From: Pedobacter sp. ok626
Lineage (GTDB): Bacteria; Bacteroidota; Bacteroidia; Sphingobacteriales; Sphingobacteriaceae
Reading direction: 5' to 3'
DNA: 64,000 bases
NCBI RefSeq assembly: GCF_900100435.1
Contig: NZ_FNEX01000006.1
Span: 186,001-250,000, forward strand
The translations under genes were made by a program, and so were the position numbers. Positions within the stretch are counted from its first letter, which is position 1. Every line of letters begins with the position of its first letter. Positions 26,528 to 36,100 of this stretch are shown here, piece after piece. Below the pieces are notes generated by a model. That model was not told where the DNA came from. It saw only the letters and a list, made by a program, of their open reading frames with translations, and did not search any database.

Positions 26528-27676
26528 TCAAGTTATTTTGTTGAGCGTGTCAGGTTGAATCCCTTCTACACTGAGAATTCCCACTTTTGTTGATTTACCC
26601 TTTAACAAGATCATACCAATAGTTTCTGTTTTGATGTTATGGTTTGGTTCTAAGGATTCCAACAAGTATTCCGAAACAAGAAAGTTTTTATTGTGTTCAT
26701 TACAGACGCTTTGAATCCTTGCAGCGGTATTCAAGGTGTCTCCATGATAGGCAATATCTCTTTTAATATCACCGATTTCTACAGCAGTAACTTTTCCCAT
26801 GTGGAGTCCTGCTTTAAAGTGGGGTAATAAACCATAGTTTGTCATGTAGTAATTAGCTCTTTCTTTAAACTGTTTTTCACAGCCAAAGAAAAACCGAATG
26901 CAAGAAAGGTTTCTCAGTCCATCAGGCACCCTCCAGGTTACCACAATTTCATCCCCAACATATTGGTAAACCTCGGCATTAAATCGTAACAGAATTTGGT
27001 TGATGTCCATGAAACTGTCTCGGATAAATGAACTATACTTGATGTGCCCCAGCTTTTCCGCAATAGTTGTGGAGGATTTCAAATCCATAAACATAAAAAT
27101 TCGTTCCTCTTCCTTAGGATATTTATATTTTCCAAGTAATAGAGGTACCAAAACACCTGGTCCATATTTTCTATTTACCTGATTGATAAAACTTATGATC
27201 AGTGTCATAACGAAATAGTAGATAGCCAGAATATAAAAAAGGTATCTCCATGATTTGTCGTTTGTCTTCAGGTTGTCTCCAAAAGTTGAGGTAGTAATAA
27301 AAAAATCAAAGAAGGTGTATCTGATTAAAATCAGCGTAAGGACAATAAGGAGGAGGGAGATGGTAGATTTGACTAAAATTATTCTACCCATAGAGTGCTT
27401 TTCGTAAAGATTCTTATCGAGGTATTGGTCGGTTAAGCCAAGTATGATACCATAAAAGAATCCAAACATTACAGACAATGCTAAGGTGTTGTTAAATCTG
27501 GTAGGGGAGCTGAGTTGTGAAGTTTCGCTTATTGACAGGGCTTGTAAATGCAGGATGATACTCAGAAAAACACTTGCTATAATCCAGAAATTGATTTGTA
27601 TGCCCAAATAACTTAGCACCGGAAACTTAGCAGAGAATTTTTGCGCAGTACTTGTGTAATCCCATTTTTTTGTCAT
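26528..27676 (-). CDS. Membrane-bound class III adenylate/guanylate cyclase
   Basis: 382 residues. About four membrane helices lie in residues 25-170 (INFWIIASVFLSIILHLQAL, ILAIYYFVMTLIISFI), followed by a class III catalytic domain from about 190: IFMFMDLKSSTTIAEKLGHI (first metal Asp), VYQYVGDEIVVTW (second metal Asp) and DTLNTAARIQ (transition-state Asn and Arg). The essential residues are all present, so it should be active and make cAMP or cGMP in the cytoplasm. It overlaps the RibD/DHFR-like gene by 4 bp and is last in an operon with NamZ. cNMP signalling in this lineage is poorly known. The nucleotide used cannot be decided here. Confidence 0.88.
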   Translation of the reverse strand: MTKKWDYTSTAQKFSAKFPVLSYLGIQINFWIIASVFLSIILHLQALSISETSQLSSPTRFNNTLALSVMFGFFYGIILGLTDQYLDKNLYEKHSMGRIILVKSTISLLLIVLTLILIRYTFFDFFITTSTFGDNLKTNDKSWRYLFYILAIYYFVMTLIISFINQVNRKYGPGVLVPLLLGKYKYPKEEERIFMFMDLKSSTTIAEKLGHIKYSSFIRDSFMDINQILLRFNAEVYQYVGDEIVVTWRVPDGLRNLSCIRFFFGCEKQFKERANYYMTNYGLLPHFKAGLHMGKVTAVEIGDIKRDIAYHGDTLNTAARIQSVCNEHNKNFLVSEYLLESLEPNHNIKTETIGMILLKGKSTKVGILSVEGIQPDTLNKIT

Positions 27677-28224
27677 TGTTTCAAGTAATGAAGTGCTACA
27701 GCTCCTGATTCAAGAACTTTCGACTCTACAAGTTTCAAGTTTAACCGATCCCGAAGCTGCGTATCATCTAACAGCCGTCTTCCTTCGCCAACAATGACAG
27801 GATGAATGACAAAGTGAAACTCATCAACCAAGTCAAGTGCTATTAATTGCGAAGGCAGGTCTACACCACCAATTGAAATTTTCTTGCCTGATTGCTGTTT
27901 AAGTTTTAAGAATTCCTCTGCAAGGTTCTCACGAATAATCCTCGTATTCCCATCAACGCTCTCTAATGATTTGGAAAAAACAATTTTGTCGATCGAATCA
28001 AATGTTTCTGCAAATTCATTCTCTGATTGTGTGCCGGATTGGCCTTTTGCTACATCAGGCCAATAGGGAACCATTAGCTCATAGGTTTTACGGCCGTAGA
28101 CGATCAGATCGACATCCCGCATTAGGTCAGCAAAATATTCATGAATATCTGCTGTACCATTTCCTTTGGTATGGTCGCAGCAGCCATCTGTAGTCAGATT
28201 AATTCCATAGATAACCTTTCTCAT
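27673..28224 (-). CDS. RibD C-terminal / dihydrofolate reductase-like protein
   Basis: 183 residues from ATG 28224; 8 extra residues would be added by an ATG at 28248, but MRKVIYGINLTTDG is the normal start of this family. Features are the DHFR-like fold with LIVYGRKTYELMVPYWPD, KIVFSKSLESVDGNTRIIRE and ISIGGVDLPSQLIALDLVDE, and HPVIVGEGRRLL near the end. Such stand-alone proteins are NADPH-binding reductases of unknown substrate and are probably not true folate or riboflavin enzymes. It sits between namZ (31 bp) and the cyclase gene (4-bp overlap). Confidence 0.85.
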   Translation of the reverse strand: MRKVIYGINLTTDGCCDHTKGNGTADIHEYFADLMRDVDLIVYGRKTYELMVPYWPDVAKGQSGTQSENEFAETFDSIDKIVFSKSLESVDGNTRIIRENLAEEFLKLKQQSGKKISIGGVDLPSQLIALDLVDEFHFVIHPVIVGEGRRLLDDTQLRDRLNLKLVESKVLESGAVALHYLKQ

Positions 28225-28255
28225 TTGAATAGTTCTTTTTGATATCAATTTTTAA

Positions 28256-29485
28256 TTATGGATATAGGAGATACTTTGCGCGTATAGCCTTAAACTTTTG
28301 CAATCCCGGTTCCCAGCTTTTCCTGATGTCGGCTTCCGATACTCCCGCTATGATTTGTTTTCTTAATTGATCGGTACCGATGCGCAGATCAAAAGCTGAT
28401 ATGTTTTGGTTCGCTCTTCCAGGAGTAAAGAAATTAGCTTTATCCGGATAGGCATTGTACAATTCAATTAACCAGGATAAATCAATTTGTCGACTCTTCC
28501 GAAGCTTGTTAATATCATAATTGCGAAGGTCAAGGCCATAACAAACAGCGTCTTTGTGATTTGGTCGCTCACTCATTCCCGGGATACTTACCGGTTTGTA
28601 GGAGAATGAATATTTGCCTTTTAATGCGGGAGCTCCCAATATCGTAAATGGCATATAAGTTCCCCGGCCTTCATTGATAGCTGTTCCTTCAAACATACAT
28701 AAGCTCGGGAAAAGCATTACAGCTTGCTGTGTATTTAGATTCGGCGAGGGATTTATCGGTAATACATAAGGCAAGTCATGATTGTAATTGGCGACTTTTA
28801 TAATCTTTATTTTGCATTGTTTTTTCAGATATCCTTCGCCGTTAAGGTATTGTGCAAATTCAGCGATCGTCATACCATGCGTCATGGGTGTATAATGAAT
28901 CCCTATGGCAGATTTATATTTATCCTCAGTCATTACCGGTCCGTCTACTACATATCCGTTAGGATTAGGCCTGTCGAGAATTAGCAGTTCTTTGTTGTTT
29001 TCTGCGCAAGCATCCATCACATACTCAAGCGTATTGATATTGGTATAATAGCGGCAGCCCACATCCTGAATGTCAAAGACCATCAGGTCGATATCTGCCA
29101 GTTGTTCTTTTGTCGGTTTCTCGTTTTTGCCATATAAAGAGATGATCGGAATGCCAGTTTTGGCATCTTTTTCATTGCCCACAACTGCTCCATTACTGGC
29201 ATTGCCTCTAAAACCATGCTCAGGCCCAAACACTTTTACGATTTTAATCCCAAGGCTCAATAAGCTGTCCACGCTACTTTTTTTGCCAATAATGGAACTC
29301 TGATTTGCAACCAGGCCAATTCGTTTTCCTTTTAGATAAGGCAAATATTTTTCAGTCTGGTCGGCACCTGTAATAATTCCCGACTTATTGGATTTACTGT
29401 GATTTGAAGATGCTTTTTGCGCACTGCATCGAACATTGCTGATCACCAGAAGCGTTAAAAAAAGTATAGAAGTAAATCTCATCAT
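28256..29485 (-). CDS. namZ: Exo-beta-N-acetylmuramidase NamZ-like (DUF1343, GH171)
   Basis: About 409 residues from the double ATG at 29485, which starts a signal/lipoprotein-like leader (LFLTLLVISNVRCSAQ); a longer reading to 29557 runs into the neighbour. DUF1343 hallmarks are GLVANQSSI, VFGPEHGFRGNASNG, IPIISLYGK, MVFDIQDVGCRYYTNINTLE, LILDRPNPNG, GMTIAEFAQYLNGEGYL and INPSPNLNT. NamZ of Bacillus removes terminal MurNAc from peptidoglycan fragments, and Tannerella has homologues for cell-wall salvage. It lies 19 bp downstream of a glyoxalase-like gene. With the nagA locus it points to amino-sugar salvage. Confidence 0.88.
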   Translation of the reverse strand: MMRFTSILFLTLLVISNVRCSAQKASSNHSKSNKSGIITGADQTEKYLPYLKGKRIGLVANQSSIIGKKSSVDSLLSLGIKIVKVFGPEHGFRGNASNGAVVGNEKDAKTGIPIISLYGKNEKPTKEQLADIDLMVFDIQDVGCRYYTNINTLEYVMDACAENNKELLILDRPNPNGYVVDGPVMTEDKYKSAIGIHYTPMTHGMTIAEFAQYLNGEGYLKKQCKIKIIKVANYNHDLPYVLPINPSPNLNTQQAVMLFPSLCMFEGTAINEGRGTYMPFTILGAPALKGKYSFSYKPVSIPGMSERPNHKDAVCYGLDLRNYDINKLRKSRQIDLSWLIELYNAYPDKANFFTPGRANQNISAFDLRIGTDQLRKQIIAGVSEADIRKSWEPGLQKFKAIRAKYLLYP

Positions 29486-29504
29486 TTTTAGAGGGGTATA
29501 AGGG

Positions 29505-29861
29505 TTATATTGGCTGTTGAAATATAATGCAAACCGTAGTTGGATCAAGAGTAGCAAATTCCTTAAGCCCCCAGGGTTTATGGCTTACTACTTTAGAATT
29601 AGGGTGTAAGATTTCCGGTGCGCGGTCTTTGATTTCCTGGTAGATGGCCTCAATATCATCGGTGGCTATTCTGATTTCAGGACGATCTCCTTCTGCAAAT
29701 TCTTTACTATCTACCAGTAGAAAAGTGATGTCATCCCGATTGACAATGTATAAGGAATCGTCATGATACCCGAGGGTAAATCCCATACCGTCAATGAAAA
29801 ACTTTAGACCCACATTGATATCTGAATAAAATACTTTTGGAAGAATCTGCTTAAGCGCCAT
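29505..29861 (-). CDS. VOC (glyoxalase/bleomycin-resistance) family protein
   Basis: 118 residues from ATG 29861 (MALKQILPKVFYSDI); a longer reading from 30005 adds 48 residues with no family likeness. The beta-alpha-beta-beta-beta repeat is visible (FFIDGMGFTLGYHDDSLYIV, then IRIATDDIEAIYQEIKD, WGLKEFATLDPTTVCIIFQQ). Metal ligands cannot be assigned reliably. It leads the operon with namZ, the DHFR-like gene and the cyclase gene and is divergent from the DUF763 gene. Confidence 0.8.
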   Translation of the reverse strand: MALKQILPKVFYSDINVGLKFFIDGMGFTLGYHDDSLYIVNRDDITFLLVDSKEFAEGDRPEIRIATDDIEAIYQEIKDRAPEILHPNSKVVSHKPWGLKEFATLDPTTVCIIFQQPI

Positions 29862-30030
29862 AGGTGAATTTGGTTTTAACTCATAACAATATAGTAAAAT
29901 AACTGTTTTTTTACTAGGAATTTCATGGTTGGTGGTTATGTAACCAATTTGTGTAGTTACTTTGCATAGCGTAGGTAAATTGAAAGCATGAAGCCAGTTG
30001 GGCATAGAGCTATTTCTGGTATTTTATTGC

Positions 30031-30038
30031 TAATTTTG
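30031..30038 (+). promoter_or_regulatory. -7 element close to the DUF763 start
   Basis: TAATTTTG ends 6 bases before the ATG at 30045. It supports 30045 over the upstream ATG at 29988. Confidence 0.35.
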
Positions 30039-30044
30039 TTAGTA

Positions 30045-31250
30045 ATGAAAAGATCCGGAACAGCTGATTTACCATTGCATTATGGTTTGGTCCCCAAATG
30101 GCTTGCAGAACGCATGTCGCGTTTGGGGCTGGCCATTACTGAAGCCATCATTGCAGAGTATGGGACTGCGGAGGTATTGCGTCGTTTGAGTGATCCTTTT
30201 TGGTTTCAAAGTCTGGGCGCTGTAATGGGGATGGACTGGCATTCTTCGGGTATTACCACTTCGGTGATGGGCTCTTTAAAAGCAGCAATCAATCCTTTAT
30301 ATAAAGAATTGGGCATTTACATCTGTGGAGGCAAGGGCCAGAAATCCCGTAGTACTCCTGATGAATTGCTGCGCTTTGGGGAAAGAACCGGCTTAGATGG
30401 TATGGAACTGGTGCGCTGCAGCAGATTGAGTGCTAAGGTAGATAATACGGCCATACAAGATGGATTTCAGTTATATACCCACAGCTTTGTAGTAAATACC
30501 GATGGACTTTGGACTGTTGTTCAGCAAGGCATGCAAAATGGTGGTTCAACAGCAAGGAGGTATCATTGGCATTCTGCGGGAATCACTTCTTTTGTGGAAG
30601 AACCGCATACTGGGATTTGTGGCAATAACATGGGACAGATTCTAAACCTGACGGCTAGAGCCGCTGAAGCTTCCAAAACCGCAATGCTGGCCATGACCGG
30701 TGAACATCCAGATCGGATGATTGCTGAAGCGCGTAGATTGATTATGCCCAACCATCATGAGGTTAAAGCAAAAGATGTGGATCTGAAAAGACTAGGTGCC
30801 ATGCTTTGGTTAACCCAGGAAAAACAACCTGCGGACTTTGAAGAATTGCTATTGTTAGAAGGTATGGGGCCAAGGACCTTGCAGTCTATGGCTTTGGTGA
30901 GCGAGGTGATTTACGGTACGCCATCTCGTTTTGATGATCCTGCACGCTTTTCCTTTGCTCATGGAGGTAAAGATGGCCACCCTTTCCCAGTACCTATCAA
31001 AGTATACGATGAAACCATTAGTGTATTGAGTAAGGCGGTGCAGCAGGCGAAAATAGGGCAGAGCGATAAATTACAGGCTATACAACAACTAGGGATCCTA
31101 TCCCGCAGAGCAGAGAAAGACTTCATCCCAAATGAGAATTTTGATGCCTTAATTGAAAAAGAGCGTCGTGATTCCTGGAAATACGGTGGTAAAACTGTTT
31201 TTGGTGATGCGAAAAGACCTGATGAAGGGCAGTTACAGCTACAGTTTTAG
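30045..31250 (+). CDS. DUF763 domain protein
   Basis: 401 residues that begin MKRSGTADLPLHYGLVPKWL, the conserved start of the DUF763 family. Other conserved stretches are GAVMGMDWHSSGITTSVMGS, FGERTGLDGMELVRCSRL, DGFQLYTHSFVV, RRYHWHSAGITSFVEEPHTG and LLLEGMGPRTLQSMALVSEV; the last resembles a helix-hairpin-helix DNA-binding element. The family occurs in archaea and bacteria and has no established activity; a nucleic-acid role is inferred from the HhH-like part. It is not linked by operon to neighbours and ends before an ECF sigma gene. Confidence 0.85.
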   Translation: MKRSGTADLPLHYGLVPKWLAERMSRLGLAITEAIIAEYGTAEVLRRLSDPFWFQSLGAVMGMDWHSSGITTSVMGSLKAAINPLYKELGIYICGGKGQKSRSTPDELLRFGERTGLDGMELVRCSRLSAKVDNTAIQDGFQLYTHSFVVNTDGLWTVVQQGMQNGGSTARRYHWHSAGITSFVEEPHTGICGNNMGQILNLTARAAEASKTAMLAMTGEHPDRMIAEARRLIMPNHHEVKAKDVDLKRLGAMLWLTQEKQPADFEELLLLEGMGPRTLQSMALVSEVIYGTPSRFDDPARFSFAHGGKDGHPFPVPIKVYDETISVLSKAVQQAKIGQSDKLQAIQQLGILSRRAEKDFIPNENFDALIEKERRDSWKYGGKTVFGDAKRPDEGQLQLQF

Positions 31251-31312
31251 ATTCCTAAGAGATGTAGATTATTCCCGAATGAAGAGTTAATAGGGAGTTA
31301 ACCTACTGGACT

Positions 31313-31320
31313 TATATTTG
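31313..31320 (+). promoter_or_regulatory. -7 element adjacent to an ECF sigma start codon
   Basis: TATATTTG ends 5 bases before the ATG at 31326. With the AraC gene (20765) and the TetR gene (44592) it forms a set with the same short spacing. Confidence 0.45.
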
Positions 31321-31325
31321 AGGCG

Positions 31326-31925
31326 ATGAAAAATCTGTCAGACCCAGAATTACTTCAGTTAATACAGGATAATAATGAACAAGCTTTTGCCGTAGTGTTA
31401 CATCGTTACCGGACACGATTATATAGGCAGATATATAAAAGGCTTGGGTCTGAGGATGAAACAAAAGATATGCTCCAGGACATTTACATTTCTCTCTGGA
31501 ACAACTGCCATACACTCGTTATCAAAGAGTCATTTCTGCCTTATCTTTCAAGAGCCGCACATTATGCCATTGTAGACCAGTACTTGTTCCGGAAAAAAAG
31601 ATTGACGATGGAAACGGCTATGGCCTTAAAAGAAGAACCATCAGTGTTTTCTGTGGAGGAAAATATGCTGGCTACAGATCTTCAGCAGGAATTTGAAAAG
31701 CAACTGCTAAAAATGCCTTTAACGGTACAGCAGGTTTTTCAATTGAGCAGGAAGGAGGGGCTTTCTATTAAGGAAATTGCCACTAAAATGGATCTTTCTG
31801 AGCAAACCGTAAAAAACTACATCTCAATGGTATTGCAATCTCTTCGCGCTTACCTGAAACAAGGTGACCTGTCTTTTTTCCTTGCCTTGGCTTCATTTTA
31901 TATTTTTAATGATTTTAAACCTTAA
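31326..31925 (+). CDS. ECF RNA polymerase sigma factor
   Basis: 199 residues. Region 2 includes YRTRLYRQIYKRLGSEDETK and DMLQDIYISLWNNCHTL; region 4 includes MPLTVQQVFQLSRKEGLSIK and the HTH EIATKMDLSEQTVKNYISMV. A hydrophobic tail (LSFFLALASFYIF) ends the protein, as in many Bacteroidota members of this class. It starts the plus-strand set sigma, fecR (114 bp), TonB receptor (169 bp) and lipoprotein. Confidence 0.93.
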   Translation: MKNLSDPELLQLIQDNNEQAFAVVLHRYRTRLYRQIYKRLGSEDETKDMLQDIYISLWNNCHTLVIKESFLPYLSRAAHYAIVDQYLFRKKRLTMETAMALKEEPSVFSVEENMLATDLQQEFEKQLLKMPLTVQQVFQLSRKEGLSIKEIATKMDLSEQTVKNYISMVLQSLRAYLKQGDLSFFLALASFYIFNDFKP

Positions 31926-32039
31926 TGTCGTCGACAATCGGGCTGCATTTATCATTTTAATCGACTTAACATTAATTTAACGGAATGTTACCAATTGTTT
32001 AATGGTACTGCCTGCCCTTTTTGAGGATTATATAGGTGA

Positions 32040-33005
32040 ATGGAGACACAGACTAATCACCTGCAGGAGCTGGCCAAAAGATACAAAGCTGGTTTATGCA
32101 CACCTGAAGAAATTGAAAAGATAAACGAGTGGTATGATCATTTTGAAGAATATGGGTACCGCTTGCCAGATGAGCATGAAATAGACAGGGCATCCAATGA
32201 GGCTGCAATCGCTGCAATTCGTAAAGTATCCTTACAGGAGAAGAAAGGCCGAATTAGAAGGTTGCTATGGCCAGCACTTAAGACTGCTGCGATTTTATTA
32301 ATGATTTGCTCGGTAGGCCTACTTGTCTATAAGAGGAATAACAGCAAGTCGGTAGCTATATACCATGAAACTTCGGCCCTGGCCGGTGAGAAAAAACAGA
32401 TCAGACTATCAGACGGCTCGCTGATTTCCATCAATAGTGAATCCAGTATTCGTTATCCCGAAGTCTTTAACGGCGCTACTCGTGAAATTTATTTAAAGGG
32501 AGAGGCATTTTTTGAGATTTCCCACGATAAGCAACATCCTTTTATCATTCAAACCGAACAGCTGAAAGTGAAGGTATTGGGAACTTCATTTGGTGTAAAA
32601 GCCTATCATCAAGATGAACAGATTGAGGTAGCAGTAGCTACAGGAAAAGTAGGTGTAGTCAGCAATCGTAAAAGCAATAACAAAGAGTGGTTGCTGATTC
32701 CTGGTGAGCAGATGAGCTATAATAAATCAACAGGTAATTTCAGTAAGCAGCAGGTGCTGACCACAGATATCAGAAATTGGCAGCAAAATATTCTGGTGTT
32801 TAATTTCGAAACGTTGGAGAACATTAGCAAAAAACTGGAGCGTGTATATGGAGTTACATTTGTTTTCAAGGATAAGTCTGTCCTAAAAAAGCGGTTCCAG
32901 CTAAAAGTTAAGAATGAAGCATTGTCTAACATCATGAAATTGCTCAGTATTTCGGCTGAGGGCTTACGGTATAAAATCAGTGGTAAGCAAGTTACCATCG
33001 GATAA
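32040..33005 (+). CDS. FecR family anti-sigma/sigma regulator
   Basis: 321 residues. Order: cytoplasmic N-terminal region with LAKRYKAGLCTPEEIEKINE (about 10-30), a membrane helix LKTAAILLMICSVGLLVY near 80-97, the FecR periplasmic domain (KQIRLSDGSLISINSESSIR, YLKGEAFFEISHDKQHPFII, LKVKVLGTSFGVKAYHQDEQ) and the C-terminal DUF4974 domain (TLENISKKLERVYGVTFVFK). It should link the STN domain of the receptor at 33175 to the sigma factor at 31326. Confidence 0.93.
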   Translation: METQTNHLQELAKRYKAGLCTPEEIEKINEWYDHFEEYGYRLPDEHEIDRASNEAAIAAIRKVSLQEKKGRIRRLLWPALKTAAILLMICSVGLLVYKRNNSKSVAIYHETSALAGEKKQIRLSDGSLISINSESSIRYPEVFNGATREIYLKGEAFFEISHDKQHPFIIQTEQLKVKVLGTSFGVKAYHQDEQIEVAVATGKVGVVSNRKSNNKEWLLIPGEQMSYNKSTGNFSKQQVLTTDIRNWQQNILVFNFETLENISKKLERVYGVTFVFKDKSVLKKRFQLKVKNEALSNIMKLLSISAEGLRYKISGKQVTIG

Positions 33006-33090
33006 TTTAATCAATAAGAATTTCACCATTAAAAATAAGCGCTATATGTAAAGAAGAAAACAATCGGTAATAAAAAAAGATCCGGTCATT

Positions 33091-33120
33091 AAAAAAGCGA
33101 AAGTGTCTCACCACTTCCGC
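33091..33120 (-). terminator. Rho-independent terminator read antisense to the TonB receptor
   Basis: Read on the minus strand: GCGGAAGTG, a 6-base loop, CACTTTCGC (9 bp, one G-T pair), then TTTTTT. Read on the plus strand the G-T pair becomes an A-C mismatch. It lies 54 bases before the receptor start codon and shares its stem sequence with 14134-14158. Confidence 0.6.
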
Positions 33121-33182
33121 TCAAAAGCTTAATGATCCGTTGAATGCAATCCATTAAATCATTTTAAAAAAGCTATGCACAA
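33091..33182 (-). ncRNA. Predicted antisense small RNA over the second receptor leader
   Basis: A minus-strand transcript starting after TATTTTTG (33195-33188) and ending at the hairpin and T6 tract (33120-33091) would be about 90 nt, wholly antisense to the start codon and leader of the TonB receptor at 33175. Layout and hairpin sequence match the candidate at 14054-14163. No -33 element is evident, so the promoter is the weak point. Confidence 0.33.
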
Positions 33183-36100
33183 TTCTACAAAAATAAGTGT
33201 AATTAAACTACTGTTTTTTATGACGAGAGTAACCTTTATGGTAATCGTTATCTCTTTAACCTTAACCAGCCTGTTGTTGGCTGAGGATGTAAAGTCCCAA
33301 CGCCTTGACCAGGTCAGCGTTTCCATTAATGTCAATAAAACCACACTCCATGAGGTTTTAACTGACTTGTCCAGACAATCGGGCTTCAATTTTGTCTATT
33401 CCCAGCAGCTTGCTCAGCTGGAGATCGCTGAATTTAAGACCCGCAACATGACCTTAGATAAGGCGCTGAAAGTCTTGTCGGGCGAACAAAATTTGCGTTT
33501 TGAACAAATTAATAATTCAATCGCAGTTAGTAAACTCCCTGTGGTAAAAAAACAGGAGCCTGGCCGTATCTCGGGAAAGGTGGTAGATGAACGTGGGGAA
33601 GTGCTACCCAGTGCTTCTGTAAGGATAGTGGAAACTGGACAAACAGTGCAGACCAATATGGATGGGAAGTACAGTCTGAGCCTTAAACCGGGAACGTATA
33701 CCCTTGAAATCAGTTATATCTCTTATCAAAAGCAGCGGATTACAGGTGTAAGTGTAAATGAGGGAAAAAATACCCCCTTAGATATAGCCATGAAGGTAGA
33801 CTCGAAAGGTTTGCAAGAAGTGGTAGTTACTTCAAGCTATAAAAAGGCATCTATAGCCAGTTTATATGCGCTGCAAAAAAACACCTCCAATCTTTCTGAT
33901 GGGATCTCCGCAGAGCAGATCGGTGCTACGCCTGATAAGCATTTAGGCGAAACGCTGAAAAGGATTACCGGAGTAAGTACGAACGAAAATAAAAAAGTAG
34001 TGATCCGTGGTATTGCAGAGCGTTACAATGTATCTGTGCTGAACGGAAGTACTTTGCCCAGCACAGATGTGCAGGAGCGTGATTTTGAGTTTAACCTGAT
34101 TCCGACTAACCTGGTCGAAAACGTTGTGGTGGCTAAGTCGATTACCGCCGATATGCCTTATGGTTTTGCGGGAGGTTTGGTTCAGATCACCACCAAATCT
34201 GTACCTGAAAGCAATTTCCTATCCATAAGTATCGGTACTTCTTTTAATAGCCGCACCTTTGGAAAAGATTTTCTGGGTTATGGCCGCGGTAAATATGATT
34301 ACCTGGGTTTTGATGATGGGAGCAGAGCTCATTTTCCAACTGGACTGCTGAACCTTGTTGGCAAATTTGATCCCGTAAAGGATGACAGTCAGAACGAAAT
34401 CAAAGCCGCTCAGGTTGGCGAACAGAACAAACGTATTGGGGGAACAGAGCGCCTGGGTACGCGTAGTTTTCAGGCGATGCCCTCACAAAATTACCAATTG
34501 AGTTTGGGCAGGGCATATTCGCTTAGTAAAACTAAAGTACGGGAGCTCGGTTTTGTGGGCTCGGCAAGTTACCGAAATACGCAAACCAATGATTATGTTC
34601 CCTCTATACGTCGTGGAGACTGGTCGCATGAGCCTACGCGCGGGGATGATCCTACTGATGTAAATACCGGGAACATATATGGTTTTAATACGACTTTGGG
34701 ATTACTGCTAAACGGTGGTTTTAAGACAGAAAAGCACCAGATTAACACCTATAATTTATATACAAGGATATTTGATAATCGGTTTAGCCGCTATACCGGC
34801 TGGAGTTTTGAAAATCCGAAAAATGATTCGGACATGAAGTACGGGGGCATACTAGAAGATGACCGTCCTAAATTTACAGATTTGTTGCAGAATAAAGTAA
34901 GTGGCAAGCATCGTGTTAAGTCACTCACAATTGACTGGAGTGTAGCCAGGACATCTTTAAAATCGCTGGAGAAGGATGCGATATCAGCCTCACAAACAGC
35001 TAGAGAAATTGGAAACAGGGTGCTTTACGTTTATCAGCCAGGTACTGTAAGCGATCCCGGTTCCGGTCCACTGCACCGCGATGAATACATCTATAAAGAA
35101 AATAATTTTGACGGCGTGATTAACGCGGCCTACGATTTTAAGCTTGGCAAAACTAGTCATGTCTTTAAAACTGGGGTTAATTATTTAAAAAAGCATGCCT
35201 TTTACGATTGGCAGATACTGCCTATCGTAAAAGGGACAAATTCAATTGTTCCAATAGATTTGATTCCTATTCAGGACTGGGGCAATTTTATGAGTATGGA
35301 GAACACTGGAAGTAGTTTGTTCTACTTTAAGCAAGATTACACTTCAAATAAATTTGAGGCTGAAAGCATAAATAAGGGCGGATTTTTGATGTTGGATCAC
35401 AAGTTGTTACCAGGCCTCAGGCTGGTTTGGGGTGCCAGAGCTGAATATTTTAAACTGGATACCATCACGAACTCTGCCAGTTTGCTAAGGGATAAAAATA
35501 GTAAGATCTTTTTTGAAGAAAAGAAGGACTGGTATTTTCTGCCTTCGGCAAACGTTACTTATTCTCCTTTAAAGGAGCTGAACTTGCGTGCATCTTATGC
35601 GAAGTCGGCGGTTCGTCCGGGTATGATGGAAAATTCGAGGTTCTCACGTTATAACCCTAATTATGGATCGGTTGTGAGGAGTAACGGTGTAAGCAGTACG
35701 CTTATTGATAATTACGATGCCAAGATCGAGCTGTTTCCCGGTGCAGGAGAATTGCTGTCGGTGTCTTATTTTTATAAGTACTTTGATAAACCGGCAGAAT
35801 ATTACAGGCTGGACAATGAAAATAATGGCAGGGGCTACATCACCATTTCAAACTCTGACTGGGCAAAAGTAAGAGGATGGGAATTTGAGTTGCGAAAAAG
35901 TTTAGATTTTGTATATGAAGGACTTCCTTTTCTAAAGGATGTGTATGTGAGCGGTAATCTTACCCTTCAAAAATCAGAGGTAAGGGCAAGGGAAATACAG
36001 TATGAAACCACACCTGCGGGTGTCGATACGATGTATTATAAATACCTGAAATATCCTCGAGCTTTATATGGACAGGTTCCGTTACTGTATAATGCAGGAC

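Noticed and set aside
30001..31250. Longer start at 29988 for the DUF763 protein
   Set aside because: The family's conserved start is MKRSGTADLPL at 30045, and a -7 box lies at 30031-30038.
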